From Candidatus Brocadiia bacterium (lineage in GTDB: Bacteria > Planctomycetota > PUPC01 > DSUN01), in NCBI GenBank assembly GCA_016782825.1, contig JADHXT010000014.1, forward strand, positions 1 through 22,165: a DNA stretch of 22,165 nt. The letters run 5' to 3'. Position numbers and translations under genes: made by a program. The notes beneath the pieces are model-generated. The model was not told the origin of the DNA. It saw nothing but the letters and a program-made list of their open reading frames with translations, and did no database searches. Shown one piece after another: positions 7,540-14,861 of this stretch. The first letter of the stretch is position 1. Each line of letters starts with the position of its first letter.

Positions 7540-8838
7540 TCAGAGAGCCCACGGCGCGCGGTAGGCGCGGGAGATCATGCGGTTGGCCTCGTCGTCGCCG
7601 ACGAAGCGCTCGGCGCTCGGGTCCCATTTCACTGGGCGGCCGAGGCGCAGGCCGATGTTGAGGACGTGGCAGATGGTGGTGGCGCGCTGCGCGCTTTCGG
7701 GATGGCAGACGGTGGGCTGCCGGCTCTTGATGCAGTCGAGCCAGTTGCGCACGTGTCCGCCGGTGTGTGCCCAGCTTCGTGCGGCGACGGCGCGCTGTTT
7801 GAGGATGGACGCGGGGCTGGCGGTGATGAGGTTGGTCTGGTCGTCCACCTGGATCCAGCCCTTGTCGCCGATGAAGCGGATGAAGCGATCGGCGAAGGCG
7901 CCCTGCGACTGCATGAGGAGCTTCACGCCGTCGGCGTAGGTGCAGGTGATGTCGGCGGTGATGGGGGTGTCGGAGAAGGCGTTGAGGTCCCACGTCGCCG
8001 TGCCGCGGTACTCGACGGGGCCGGTGTCGTCGCTGTCGTGGCCCCACTGGGCGATGTCGGTGTAGTGGCAGCCCATGCCGATGAGCGGCCCCGCGCCCGT
8101 GTCCCAGAAATAGTTCCATCCGCCGACCCGCGCGTTCGTGTAGGGGTGCCAGGGCGTCGGGCCGAGCCACATGTCGTAATCGAGTCCCTTGGGCACGGGC
8201 TGGGGGGCCTGCGGGCCGATGCGGGGGCCGGCCCACATGCGGGCGTGAATCGTGTGGAGCTTGCCGATGGCTCCCGTGCGCACCGCCTCGTTCTGGAAGC
8301 GATAGGAGTCCACGCTGCGGCGCTGGTGGCCGGCCTGGTAGATGGTGCCGAAGCGCTTCATCGTGTCGGCCATGGCGCGGCCTTCGGCGATGGAGAGGGA
8401 GATGGGCTTCTCGGTGTAGATGTCCTTGCCGGCGCGTGCGGCGTAGATGGAGGCAGGGGTGTGCCAGCGGTCGCCGGTGGCGATGAGCACGGCGTCAATG
8501 TCGTCGCGGGAGAGCAGGTCGCGGAAGTCGGGGTAGTCGCCGCAATCGGTGTTCTTGTTGTGCTGGTCCACTCGTGCCTTGGCGGCGTGGCGGCGCGGCA
8601 TGTTGCAGTCCGACACGGCGAGGCACCGTGCGTCGCCGAAGGCCATGAAGTGGCCGAGGATGGCGCGGCAGCGGCCGCCGTAGCCGATGACGCCGAAGGT
8701 CGTGCGGTCGCTGGGCGCGGTGGCGCCATCGGCGCCGAGGGCCGACGAGCGGACGAGACTCGGCACGGCCAGCGCGCCGCCGAGCGACGTAGCCACCATC
8801 TTGAGGAACTCGCGGCGGCGGGCGGTTCGGTCGGGCAT
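7540..8838 (-). CDS. Tat-exported Gfo/Idh/MocA family oxidoreductase
   Basis: A 432-residue NAD(P)-dependent sugar oxidoreductase. A twin-arginine signal is clear (ARRREFLK with a following hydrophobic segment, about residues 5-35), so the folded protein should be exported with its cofactor. The Rossmann motif FGVIGYGGR starts near 50, and EKPIS contains the conserved Lys at 144. The C-terminal domain has GMGCHYTDIAQW with His258, but the acid normally four residues before that His is Gly254. The start at 8838 is chosen for AAAGGAGAG at good spacing and because it places the Tat motif at the terminus. The gene heads the minus-strand run. Together with DUF1080 downstream it suggests oxidation of a sugar at C3 before cleavage; the substrate is unknown. 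Confidence 0.94.
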   Translation of the reverse strand: MPDRTARRREFLKMVATSLGGALAVPSLVRSSALGADGATAPSDRTTFGVIGYGGRCRAILGHFMAFGDARCLAVSDCNMPRRHAAKARVDQHNKNTDCGDYPDFRDLLSRDDIDAVLIATGDRWHTPASIYAARAGKDIYTEKPISLSIAEGRAMADTMKRFGTIYQAGHQRRSVDSYRFQNEAVRTGAIGKLHTIHARMWAGPRIGPQAPQPVPKGLDYDMWLGPTPWHPYTNARVGGWNYFWDTGAGPLIGMGCHYTDIAQWGHDSDDTGPVEYRGTATWDLNAFSDTPITADITCTYADGVKLLMQSQGAFADRFIRFIGDKGWIQVDDQTNLITASPASILKQRAVAARSWAHTGGHVRNWLDCIKSRQPTVCHPESAQRATTICHVLNIGLRLGRPVKWDPSAERFVGDDEANRMISRAYRAPWAL

Positions 8839-8872
8839 GGGCTCTCTCCTTTGTGTTTCGCGGAACCGGCTG

Positions 8873-8901
8873 CTTATAGCACGGCCCGTGCCTGTAGTCA
8901 A
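8873..8901 (-). promoter_or_regulatory. Sigma-70-type promoter for the Gfo/Idh-HEAT operon
   Basis: On the minus strand TTGACT (8901-8896) and TATAAG (8878-8873) are separated by 17 bases, each matching the consensus at five of six positions. Transcription should start near 8866 and reach the ATG at 8838 after a short leader that carries the Shine-Dalgarno. This is one of the best promoter matches in the window. Confidence 0.75.
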
Positions 8902-8999
8902 GCCGGGCGGCGGCGTGAGGAAGGGATGAACGGAGGAAGATGGCCGGTGTCTCCACCCATCCAATCATCCATTCCTCCAACTCCCCCACCCGCTCTCGC

Positions 9000-9028
9000 T
9001 TGACACGCGCGGGGGCTTCTGGTGTTCT
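9000..9028 (+). promoter_or_regulatory. Possible promoter for the DUF4838-hydrolase pair
   Basis: A perfect -35 TTGACA (9000-9005) is followed after 17 bases by a poor -10, TGTTCT (9023-9028). The position, 37 bp before the ATG at 9065, fits. The weak -10 suggests low basal activity or a need for an activator. The stretch between this and the opposing promoter at 8873-8901 forms a divergent control region. Confidence 0.42.
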
Positions 9029-9064
9029 CTCTGGAGATGTCGCTCACTCACGAGGAGGCTGGAC

Positions 9065-11302
9065 ATGCGACGACTGGCCGTGGTGGTGTTGGGAATCGCG
9101 CTGCTCGCGTGCAGCACGGAAGCCGTGGAACTGGTCCGCGACGGCCGCGCTGTGGCCACCGTGGTGGTGCAGCAGCAGTCGGGCGCCAAGCGGCAGCGCC
9201 GGCGGAGCTTCCCCGGCGACGATGGTGCCGCGGCCAAAGTGCTCGTGGAGTGGGTGAAGAAGATCACCGACGCGGAACTGCCCATCGCCTCGGAGGCGCC
9301 CGAGGGGCAGCCAGCGGTGTTCGTCGGCGCGGCGGCCGTGGCGGCTGGCCTGAAGCTCGACGGCATCGCCAGCCCCACGAAGGAGGGCCTGCGCATCGTG
9401 GCCGACGGCCAGCGGGTGCTCATCGCGGGCCAGAGCCCGACGGCCACGCTCAAGGGCGTGTGCTGCTTCCTCGAGAGCCTGGGCTGCCGCTACTTCATGG
9501 ACCACCCGCTCGGCGAGGTGTTCCCGCGGACCAAGACGCTCGCTGTCGGCGCGCTGGACATCACGGGAAAGCCCGGCTTCCGCTATCGGCGCATCTGGGG
9601 TTCCACGTGGAGCGGCGACAACCTGTGGAAGATCTGGAACGGCGCCGGCGGCGTGCCTATGGGAATGCAGCACGCCTGGGGCGGGATGTTCGACCGGACG
9701 CTCTTCGACCAGCACCCCGAGTACTTCCGCATGGACGCGGAAGGAAAGCGGCAGCCGAGCGACTGGCTCTGCACGTCGAACCCCGAGGTGCGCCGTCTGT
9801 TCGCCGGCCGCGTTGCCGCCGCGGTGGAGAAGGGCGCCGGCAACCCCTCCATCTCGCCGCCCGACGGCCGCGGCTATTGCCAGTGTGCCGCCTGCAAGGC
9901 GCAGGATGACCCGAAGTCCCTCGAACCCTCCTCGGGCACCGTGTGTGTGACCAACCGCTACGTGGACTTCTTCGACGCCGTGGCCCGTCGCGTGGCTGCG
10001 AGGCATCCCGAAGCGATCCTCGGCTTCTACTGCTACGCCGACTACACCCAGCCGCCCTCCGTGCGGCGCAAGCTCTCGCCCAACCTGTGCGCCTGGATCG
10101 CCCCCATCCGCTACTGCCGCTTCCACGCCATCGGCAATCCCCTTTGCCCGTCGCGGACGCAGCTTGCCGAGCTGATCGACGGCTGGGCCGCGTGCGTCGC
10201 CAAGATGGGCTACCGCACCTACAACTACAACCTCGCCGAATGCACCGTCCCCTACTCGAAGCTCGCCATCTGGAAGCACGACGTGCCCTATCTCAAGGCC
10301 AAAGGCTGCATCGGCATCAACCTCGAGACGCTCCACTCCTGGCACATCTACGCCCCGCACATCTACCAGAGCATCCGCCTGGCCTACGACCCCGACGCCG
10401 ATTCCGACGCGCTCATGGCCGACTATTTCGCCCGCTTCTTCGGCCCCGCCGCCGGCCCGCTCGTGAAGCGCTACTGGATGGGCATCGACGAAGCCTTCGT
10501 CACGGTGAAGTGCCACGCGGGCAGCTTCTTCGGCGTCCACTGCGTGTACGCGCCGGCGTTTCTCAAGCAATGCCGCTCGCTGCTCGACCGCGCCGCCGCC
10601 GCGGCCAAGGGCAACGACCAGCACGCCGCGCGGGTGGCGCTCTTCTCGGAAGGGCTGAAAAACGCCGAGGAGTACATCGCCCTGCGCGAGGCGATGAACC
10701 GCGGCGACTTCGCCCACGCCAAGGCCGTGTACGGCCAACTGCTCGCCCGCAACGAGGCCCTCGTGAAGCAGCGCCTCTCGAACCACTACACGCCCCGTTA
10801 CATCAAGCGCTTCCTCGGCAAGGTCATCGAGGCGGGAGCGGCTGCCGTGGCCCCGCCCAGCAAGCTGGTGGCCGTGCTGCCCGACCGCTGGCGCATGGCC
10901 TACGACGAAGCGGACGAAGGTGTCGGGAAACAATATGCCCTGTCGGAATTCGACGACTCGGCTTGGCGCCAGGTGGCCACCTACAGCGCCACACTCGACG
11001 AACAGGGCCTGCCCGACCGCAAGACCATCCTGTGGTACCGCACGCGGTTCGCCGCACCGAAGACGGCGGATGGCAAGCTCGCCCTCTTCTTCGCCGAGGT
11101 GGACGGCGCCGCCACCGTCTACGTGAACGGCCAGAAGGTGGGCGAGCAGCCCAAGAAGCGCCTGCCGTTCACGGTGGACGTCACCGAAGCCGTTCGGCCA
11201 GGCGCCAACGTGGTGGCCGTGCGCGTCGACCACTCGAACATCACCGAGCTTTTTCTCGGCGGCATCATCCGCCCCGTGCTCCTCGTCGAGACACCCAAAT
11301 AG
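9065..11302 (+). CDS. DUF4838-domain secreted protein, putative glycoside hydrolase
   Basis: A 745-residue exported protein. The N-terminus (MRRLAVVVLGIALLACSTEA) is either a standard signal peptide or a lipoprotein signal with Cys16. Residues about 30-150 resemble the alpha-glucuronidase N-terminal-type alpha/beta domain (AAKVLVEWVKKITD, then a glycine-rich VFVGAAAV). A long DUF4838 barrel-like region follows, with the typical GRGYCQCAACK cysteine cluster (C272, C274, C277). The C-terminal 145 residues are a GH2-like sugar-binding jelly roll (YRTRFAAP, VDGAATVYVNGQ). A GAGGAGG ribosome site lies six bases before the ATG. Relatives occur in polysaccharide-utilisation loci of Planctomycetota and Bacteroidota. 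Hydrolysis of a glycan is expected from the domain set, but I cannot name the substrate or the catalytic pair. It is transcribed with the alpha/beta hydrolase downstream. Confidence 0.88.
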   Translation: MRRLAVVVLGIALLACSTEAVELVRDGRAVATVVVQQQSGAKRQRRRSFPGDDGAAAKVLVEWVKKITDAELPIASEAPEGQPAVFVGAAAVAAGLKLDGIASPTKEGLRIVADGQRVLIAGQSPTATLKGVCCFLESLGCRYFMDHPLGEVFPRTKTLAVGALDITGKPGFRYRRIWGSTWSGDNLWKIWNGAGGVPMGMQHAWGGMFDRTLFDQHPEYFRMDAEGKRQPSDWLCTSNPEVRRLFAGRVAAAVEKGAGNPSISPPDGRGYCQCAACKAQDDPKSLEPSSGTVCVTNRYVDFFDAVARRVAARHPEAILGFYCYADYTQPPSVRRKLSPNLCAWIAPIRYCRFHAIGNPLCPSRTQLAELIDGWAACVAKMGYRTYNYNLAECTVPYSKLAIWKHDVPYLKAKGCIGINLETLHSWHIYAPHIYQSIRLAYDPDADSDALMADYFARFFGPAAGPLVKRYWMGIDEAFVTVKCHAGSFFGVHCVYAPAFLKQCRSLLDRAAAAAKGNDQHAARVALFSEGLKNAEEYIALREAMNRGDFAHAKAVYGQLLARNEALVKQRLSNHYTPRYIKRFLGKVIEAGAAAVAPPSKLVAVLPDRWRMAYDEADEGVGKQYALSEFDDSAWRQVATYSATLDEQGLPDRKTILWYRTRFAAPKTADGKLALFFAEVDGAATVYVNGQKVGEQPKKRLPFTVDVTEAVRPGANVVAVRVDHSNITELFLGGIIRPVLLVETPK

Positions 11303-11311
11303 GAGAACGCC

Positions 11312-12490
11312 GTGAGGCGAGCATGGCTTGTCGTGCTGCTGGCTGCAACCACCTGCGTGGCCGCGACCAACGGCCGGAACACCGGCCCGTGGAATCTCGC
11401 GGAGCTTCGCAAGGTGCCCAAGGCCGACTGGCTCGAGGACGCCGGGCCGCTGCGGTCCCTCTATTACGCCGGCGAGCCGCTCGACGGCAAGCCCACCCGC
11501 GTGTTTGCCTACTACGCCGTGCCCGACAAGCTCGAAGGCAAGGCCCCCGCCATGGTGCTCGTGCATGGCGGCGGCGGCAAGGCCTTCCCCGAATGGGCCA
11601 CCCTGTGGGCGAAGCGCGGCTACGCAGCCCTGGCGATGGACCTCAGCGGCGACGGCCCCGACGACAAGCACACCCCCGACGGCATGCCCGACCAGGGCCA
11701 CCACGACAAGTTCTTCACCCTCCCCAAAGGCACGCAGAACACCTGGCCCTACCACGCCGTGGCCGCCGTCGTCCGCGGCGCCTCGCTGCTCGCCGCACAG
11801 CCCGAGGTGGACCCCGAGCGCATGGGCATCACCGGCATCTCCTGGGGCGGCTACCTCACATGCATCGTGGCCGGTCTCGACGACCGCCTGAAAGTGGCCG
11901 TGCCCGTCTACGGCTGCGGCTTCCTCGACGAAAACAGCACCTGGCTCCCTATCCTCCACAAGCAACTGCCGCCTGAACAGAGCAAGGTGTGGGTCGAGAA
12001 CTTCGACCCCTCGAAGTACCTCGGCCAGGCCAGCATGCCCATGCTCTGGGTGAACGGCACCAACGACTTCGCCTACCCGCTGGACAGCTACCAGAAGAGC
12101 TACCGCCTGCCGAAGGGGCCGAGGAGGCTGTGCGTCACCGTGCGCATGCCCCACGGCCACCCGTCGGGCTGGCGCCCCGTCGAGATCGGCCTTTTCGCCG
12201 ACGAGCATCTGCGGAAGGGAACGCCGCTCCCGAGGGTGGGGCCCATGGAGGTGCGTGGGAACATCGTGACCGCAGAGGTCGTGTCCCAGACACCCATTCA
12301 GCAGGCGGTCCTCCACGTGACCACCGACACGGTGACCTGGAACAAGCGCAACTGGCGCGCCCTCCCCGCCGAGTGCGCGAAGGGCGTCGTGCGCGCCACG
12401 CTGCCCAAGGCGCGCCCCCTCGCCTTTTTCCTCACGGTGACCGATTCCCGGAAGGCCACCGTGAGCGCCGAACACGCCGAATTGCGCTGA
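11312..12490 (+). CDS. Secreted alpha/beta hydrolase (acetyl xylan esterase/dienelactone-hydrolase type)
   Basis: A 392-residue hydrolase with a signal peptide (about 1-19, cleavage after VAA). The oxyanion region is VLVHGGGGK, the nucleophile elbow is GISWGG with Ser177, the acid is Asp252 in VNGTNDF, and His281 or His283 in MPHGHPSG completes the triad. A small C-terminal extension (about 315-392) has beta character. The GTG start at 11312 has AGGAG six bases upstream; that Shine-Dalgarno overlaps the TAG stop of the DUF4838 gene, which argues for coupled translation. In this setting removal of acetyl or other ester groups from a glycan is plausible; peptidase or lactonase activity cannot be ruled out. 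Confidence 0.88.
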   Translation: MRRAWLVVLLAATTCVAATNGRNTGPWNLAELRKVPKADWLEDAGPLRSLYYAGEPLDGKPTRVFAYYAVPDKLEGKAPAMVLVHGGGGKAFPEWATLWAKRGYAALAMDLSGDGPDDKHTPDGMPDQGHHDKFFTLPKGTQNTWPYHAVAAVVRGASLLAAQPEVDPERMGITGISWGGYLTCIVAGLDDRLKVAVPVYGCGFLDENSTWLPILHKQLPPEQSKVWVENFDPSKYLGQASMPMLWVNGTNDFAYPLDSYQKSYRLPKGPRRLCVTVRMPHGHPSGWRPVEIGLFADEHLRKGTPLPRVGPMEVRGNIVTAEVVSQTPIQQAVLHVTTDTVTWNKRNWRALPAECAKGVVRATLPKARPLAFFLTVTDSRKATVSAEHAELR

Positions 12491-12560
12491 ACGCACAGAC
12501 TCCGAGCGCGAGACGCGCCGCGCGGCGGATTCCTGGCACAAGCATAAGTGCTTGCCAGCC

Positions 12561-12588
12561 AATGCGTTAGGAACGCATTTCATTTTTT
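12561..12588 (+). terminator. Hairpin with T-run after the hydrolase gene, or operator palindrome
   Basis: A perfect 8-bp inverted repeat, AATGCGTT-AGG-AACGCATT (12561-12579), is followed after three bases by six T residues (12583-12588). It lies 70 bp after the hydrolase stop and fits a rho-independent terminator, although the stem is AT-containing and the loop only three bases. Because it ends 11 bp before the -35 of the next promoter it could equally be a regulator site. Confidence 0.55.
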
Positions 12589-12590
12589 CC

Positions 12591-12618
12591 TTGACAATTC
12601 GGCGGGACGGCGTATTGT
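12591..12618 (+). promoter_or_regulatory. Sigma-70-type promoter for the PEP-CTERM gene
   Basis: TTGACA (12591-12596, perfect) and TATTGT (12613-12618) are 16 bases apart. The predicted start near 12625 gives a leader of about 94 bases, long enough to fold. The promoter lies in a locally AT-richer stretch than its surroundings. Confidence 0.68.
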
Positions 12619-12657
12619 AGATAGTGGTGTGGTCTCCACTCCGTACGGTACCGGAGA

Positions 12658-12693
12658 AGCCTGCCTCTTGCATGGTGGGCGATGTGGCAGGCT
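12658..12693 (+). promoter_or_regulatory. 5' UTR hairpin upstream of the PEP-CTERM gene
   Basis: An 8-bp perfect inverted repeat, AGCCTGCC (12658-12665) and GGCAGGCT (12686-12693), with a 20-base loop, lies inside the predicted leader and ends 13 bases before the AAGGAGGG ribosome site. It could stabilise the mRNA or modulate initiation; no known riboswitch class is recognised. Confidence 0.45.
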
Positions 12694-12718
12694 GGTGTGA
12701 CGGCATAAGGAGGGCGAC

Positions 12719-13609
12719 ATGAAACACTCAGGCAGAAGGCTGACGCTGGCGCTTGTTGTGGGTATGGTGCTGATGCCTTGCTTGGCTCACGCACTCCCCG
12801 TGGAGATACCGAGCTTCCCAGTGACATTCGACTTCACCCCTCTGGAGTACACTGTCCAGCCCGTTGCCGTGGGCGACCCCAATGTGTTCAACGTCAACGC
12901 GCCCGTCGGAGACCCCTCCTCTGTCCTTACCCGCGGCATGACCACCGTGGGCGGCCCACCCCACGAGGAGGTGCGCGACACGCTGATGATGTCGTGGGAC
13001 CCCGCCAATCCCCAGGAGGATGCACAGGCGGGCTGGGAGTTGGTCTTCGGCACGGATCCCAACCTGATCGGCGGCACGCTGCATCTCTCGGTGATGCCAC
13101 CTGGTGGACTCGACCCCACCGGCGCGTTTGTGGGCATCAAGAAGATCAGCGTGGTGGCGGTCGACGGCGGCGGCGGATGGGCAGGATGGGGCTTCAACAC
13201 CGATCAACTGGGCGCGGCCGGCATGCCCGCCAACGCCCCGCCGGTTCTCCCGGGCGGCGTGTCGCTCTTCAACAACGTCATGCACAATGTGTGGATCAAC
13301 ATCGGCCTGGGGCCCGTCGCCGGCAGCGCGCTGGTGACGCCCGTATTCCCGCCCCTCGGGCCGCCGGTCATCGGCCCCAACTTCTTCCCCCTGCTGGCGC
13401 CGGGCGCGAACTTCGCCAACATCGTGAAGCTCCAGTATTTCGAGAACGGCATCCTGCGCGGGGAAACGGGCATACCCGGATCCGCCGGGGCGGGACTGGT
13501 GAACTTCTGGGACCACGTGTCCATCCACCCGATGCCCGAGCCCGCCACGATGCTGCTGCTCGCAGGCGGTCTGCTTGGCCTCGCGCGGAGGAAGCGCCAG
13601 CGAAAGTAG
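12719..13609 (+). CDS. PEP-CTERM sorting-domain protein, exosortase substrate
   Basis: A 296-residue secreted protein. The signal peptide (about 1-25) ends near AHA. The body is rich in Gly, Pro, Val and Asn with few charged residues, consistent with a beta-rich extracellular protein; no enzyme motif is seen. The C-terminus is a textbook PEP-CTERM signal: PEPAT (273-277), a hydrophobic helix LLLAGGLLGLA, then a basic tail RRKRQRK. Such proteins are processed at the PEP motif by an exosortase encoded elsewhere and are often linked to exopolysaccharide or biofilm. AAGGAGGG precedes the ATG by four bases. The gene has its own promoter and lies 228 bp after the hydrolase, so it is probably a separate unit. 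Its function beyond sorting is unknown. Confidence 0.92.
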   Translation: MKHSGRRLTLALVVGMVLMPCLAHALPVEIPSFPVTFDFTPLEYTVQPVAVGDPNVFNVNAPVGDPSSVLTRGMTTVGGPPHEEVRDTLMMSWDPANPQEDAQAGWELVFGTDPNLIGGTLHLSVMPPGGLDPTGAFVGIKKISVVAVDGGGGWAGWGFNTDQLGAAGMPANAPPVLPGGVSLFNNVMHNVWINIGLGPVAGSALVTPVFPPLGPPVIGPNFFPLLAPGANFANIVKLQYFENGILRGETGIPGSAGAGLVNFWDHVSIHPMPEPATMLLLAGGLLGLARRKRQRK

Positions 13610-13631
13610 CGCCGCGCGACCATTGTCTCTT

Positions 13632-13660
13632 GCCGCGTCTTACCTTCTGTGAGGCGCGGC
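13632..13660. terminator. Hairpin between convergent genes, possible two-way terminator
   Basis: A 12-bp stem with two G-T pairs, GCCGCGTCTTAC against GTGAGGCGCGGC, encloses a five-base loop (CTTCT). It lies 23 bp after the PEP-CTERM stop and faces the DUF523-DUF1722 gene from the other side. No clear T-run follows on the plus strand, so termination strength is uncertain. Confidence 0.45.
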
Positions 13661-13688
13661 ATCGGCATGAAAAGGGAGGCCGGCAAAG

Positions 13689-13715
13689 CGCCGCGCGCCA
13701 CGCTACGGCGCGGCG
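13689..13715 (-). terminator. GC-rich hairpin just past the DUF523-DUF1722 stop codon
   Basis: CGCCGCG (13689-13695) can pair with CGCGGCG (13709-13715), with a short internal continuation. It begins two bases beyond the stop codon on the minus strand. Without a U-tract it is only a weak candidate for ending that transcript or protecting its 3' end. Confidence 0.3.
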
Positions 13716-13717
13716 GT

Positions 13718-14671
13718 TCACACGTGGTTGCGCAGGTGCAGTTCCAGGGGATGGGGGTGCAGGTAGGTTTGCTGCGCCAGGGTGGGCTGGCCGACCTTGC
13801 GCGCGTGGTGGTTCAGCAGCGTGACGGGCACGACGAGCGGCACGTGGGAGCGGCGGAAGGCGGCGATCGCCTCCAGCACTTCCTGCCTCTCGTCGGCCGC
13901 GAGCTGCCTCTTGAAGTAGCCGAGGATGCGCTCGAGCACGTGGCAGTGCTTGGCCACGGTGGCCTTGAGCTTGAGGGCCTCGGCGAGCCGCTCGAAGTAC
14001 ATGTCGAAGACTTCGGTGGGAGAGAGCGCCTCGGCCCGCGCCACGAGCGTGCCGAGGGCCTTGGCGTGCTTGGGGCTGTGGGCGAGGACGAGAAGCTTGT
14101 TCTCGGCGTGGAACTGCACCAGGCGGCCCCGCCGCCGTCCGCCGGCGAGCAGCGCGTGCCAGCGGTGCGTGGTGAAGATGCGCTCGATGAAGTTCTCGCG
14201 CACCACGGGGTCGCGGAGGCGGCCCTCGTCCTCGACGGGCACGTGCGGCAGGCTCTCCATGAAGGCTCGGGCAAACATCCCCACCCCTCTGCGGCTGGGC
14301 CTGCCCTCGGGCGCGTACACGCGCACGCTCCTCATGCCGCAACTGGGCGAGCCCGACTTGAAGATGAAGCCGCACAGGTTTCCCCTCCTGGCCAGCTCCC
14401 TCACGCGCTGGCGGGCCCACCTCGCCATGCGGCTCGTGTGGTCGATGCCCGTGCCGGTGGTCAGCAGGCGCGGGTGGTCGGGGTCGCCCACCAGGTGCAT
14501 GGTCTCGCGGGGCACGGGCAGGCCACACTCCGCCTCGGGACACACGGGGACGAACTCCACGTGGGGGCCGAGCATGTCGGCGATCCAGCGGTCGCGCTTG
14601 TGTCCACCGTTGTAGCGCACGTGCTCGCCCAGCAGGCAGGCGCTCACGCCCAGGCGAATGCGGTCGTTCAA
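13718..14671 (-). CDS. DUF523-DUF1722 fusion protein, TudS/YbgA-like
   Basis: A 317-residue two-domain protein. Residues about 5-155 are DUF523: VSACLLG with C12, then PVCPEAECGLPVPRE with C44 and C49, and FKSGSPSCGM with C111. DUF523 includes TudS, a 4Fe-4S enzyme that removes sulfur from thiouracil, and the cysteines here fit a cluster site. Residues about 185-310 are DUF1722 (YbgA), starting LVQFHAENKLLVLAHSP; its role is unknown. The start must be TTG at 14671: an in-frame TGA lies six bases upstream, no ATG occurs before the conserved N-terminal motif, and GGAG sits seven bases before the TTG. A sulfur-salvage or detoxification role is inference from TudS. Confidence 0.9.
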   Translation of the reverse strand: MNDRIRLGVSACLLGEHVRYNGGHKRDRWIADMLGPHVEFVPVCPEAECGLPVPRETMHLVGDPDHPRLLTTGTGIDHTSRMARWARQRVRELARRGNLCGFIFKSGSPSCGMRSVRVYAPEGRPSRRGVGMFARAFMESLPHVPVEDEGRLRDPVVRENFIERIFTTHRWHALLAGGRRRGRLVQFHAENKLLVLAHSPKHAKALGTLVARAEALSPTEVFDMYFERLAEALKLKATVAKHCHVLERILGYFKRQLAADERQEVLEAIAAFRRSHVPLVVPVTLLNHHARKVGQPTLAQQTYLHPHPLELHLRNHV

Positions 14672-14740
14672 GGGTCATCTCCAACGCGGCCGCAGGCGTC
14701 GGGCCACACGAGGCCGGGCAGCCGTCGCCGCTCGTCGTGC

Positions 14741-14769
14741 AGCTTACGCCCGTTGCGGCGCCGCGTCAA
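14741..14769 (-). promoter_or_regulatory. Possible promoter for the DUF523-DUF1722 gene
   Basis: Minus-strand TTGACG (14769-14764) and TAAGCT (14746-14741) with a 17-base spacer. The -35 is good and the -10 poor. It lies back to back with the stronger plus-strand promoter at 14794-14821. Confidence 0.35.
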
Positions 14770-14793
14770 GAGCCGGCGGGAGCCGTCTGGTGC

Positions 14794-14821
14794 TTGACAG
14801 TGCAGGCGATTGGTGTATCAT
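14794..14821 (+). promoter_or_regulatory. Sigma-70-type promoter for the zinc-ribbon/GYF gene
   Basis: TTGACA (14794-14799, perfect) and TATCAT (14816-14821, five of six) with a 16-base spacer, 40 bp before the ATG at 14862. The predicted start lies near 14828. Confidence 0.75.
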
Positions 14822-14861
14822 CGCGTTGGGAGACCATGGTGGCGGTGAGCAGGAGAGCGAC

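Noticed and set aside
9044..12727. A 1227-residue minus-strand open frame spanning both secreted-enzyme genes
   Set aside because: It lies opposite two genes with clear family motifs, signal peptides and ribosome sites. Its product is rich in His, Gly, Val, Arg and Ala without domain features. Long antisense frames are expected from GC-rich third positions.
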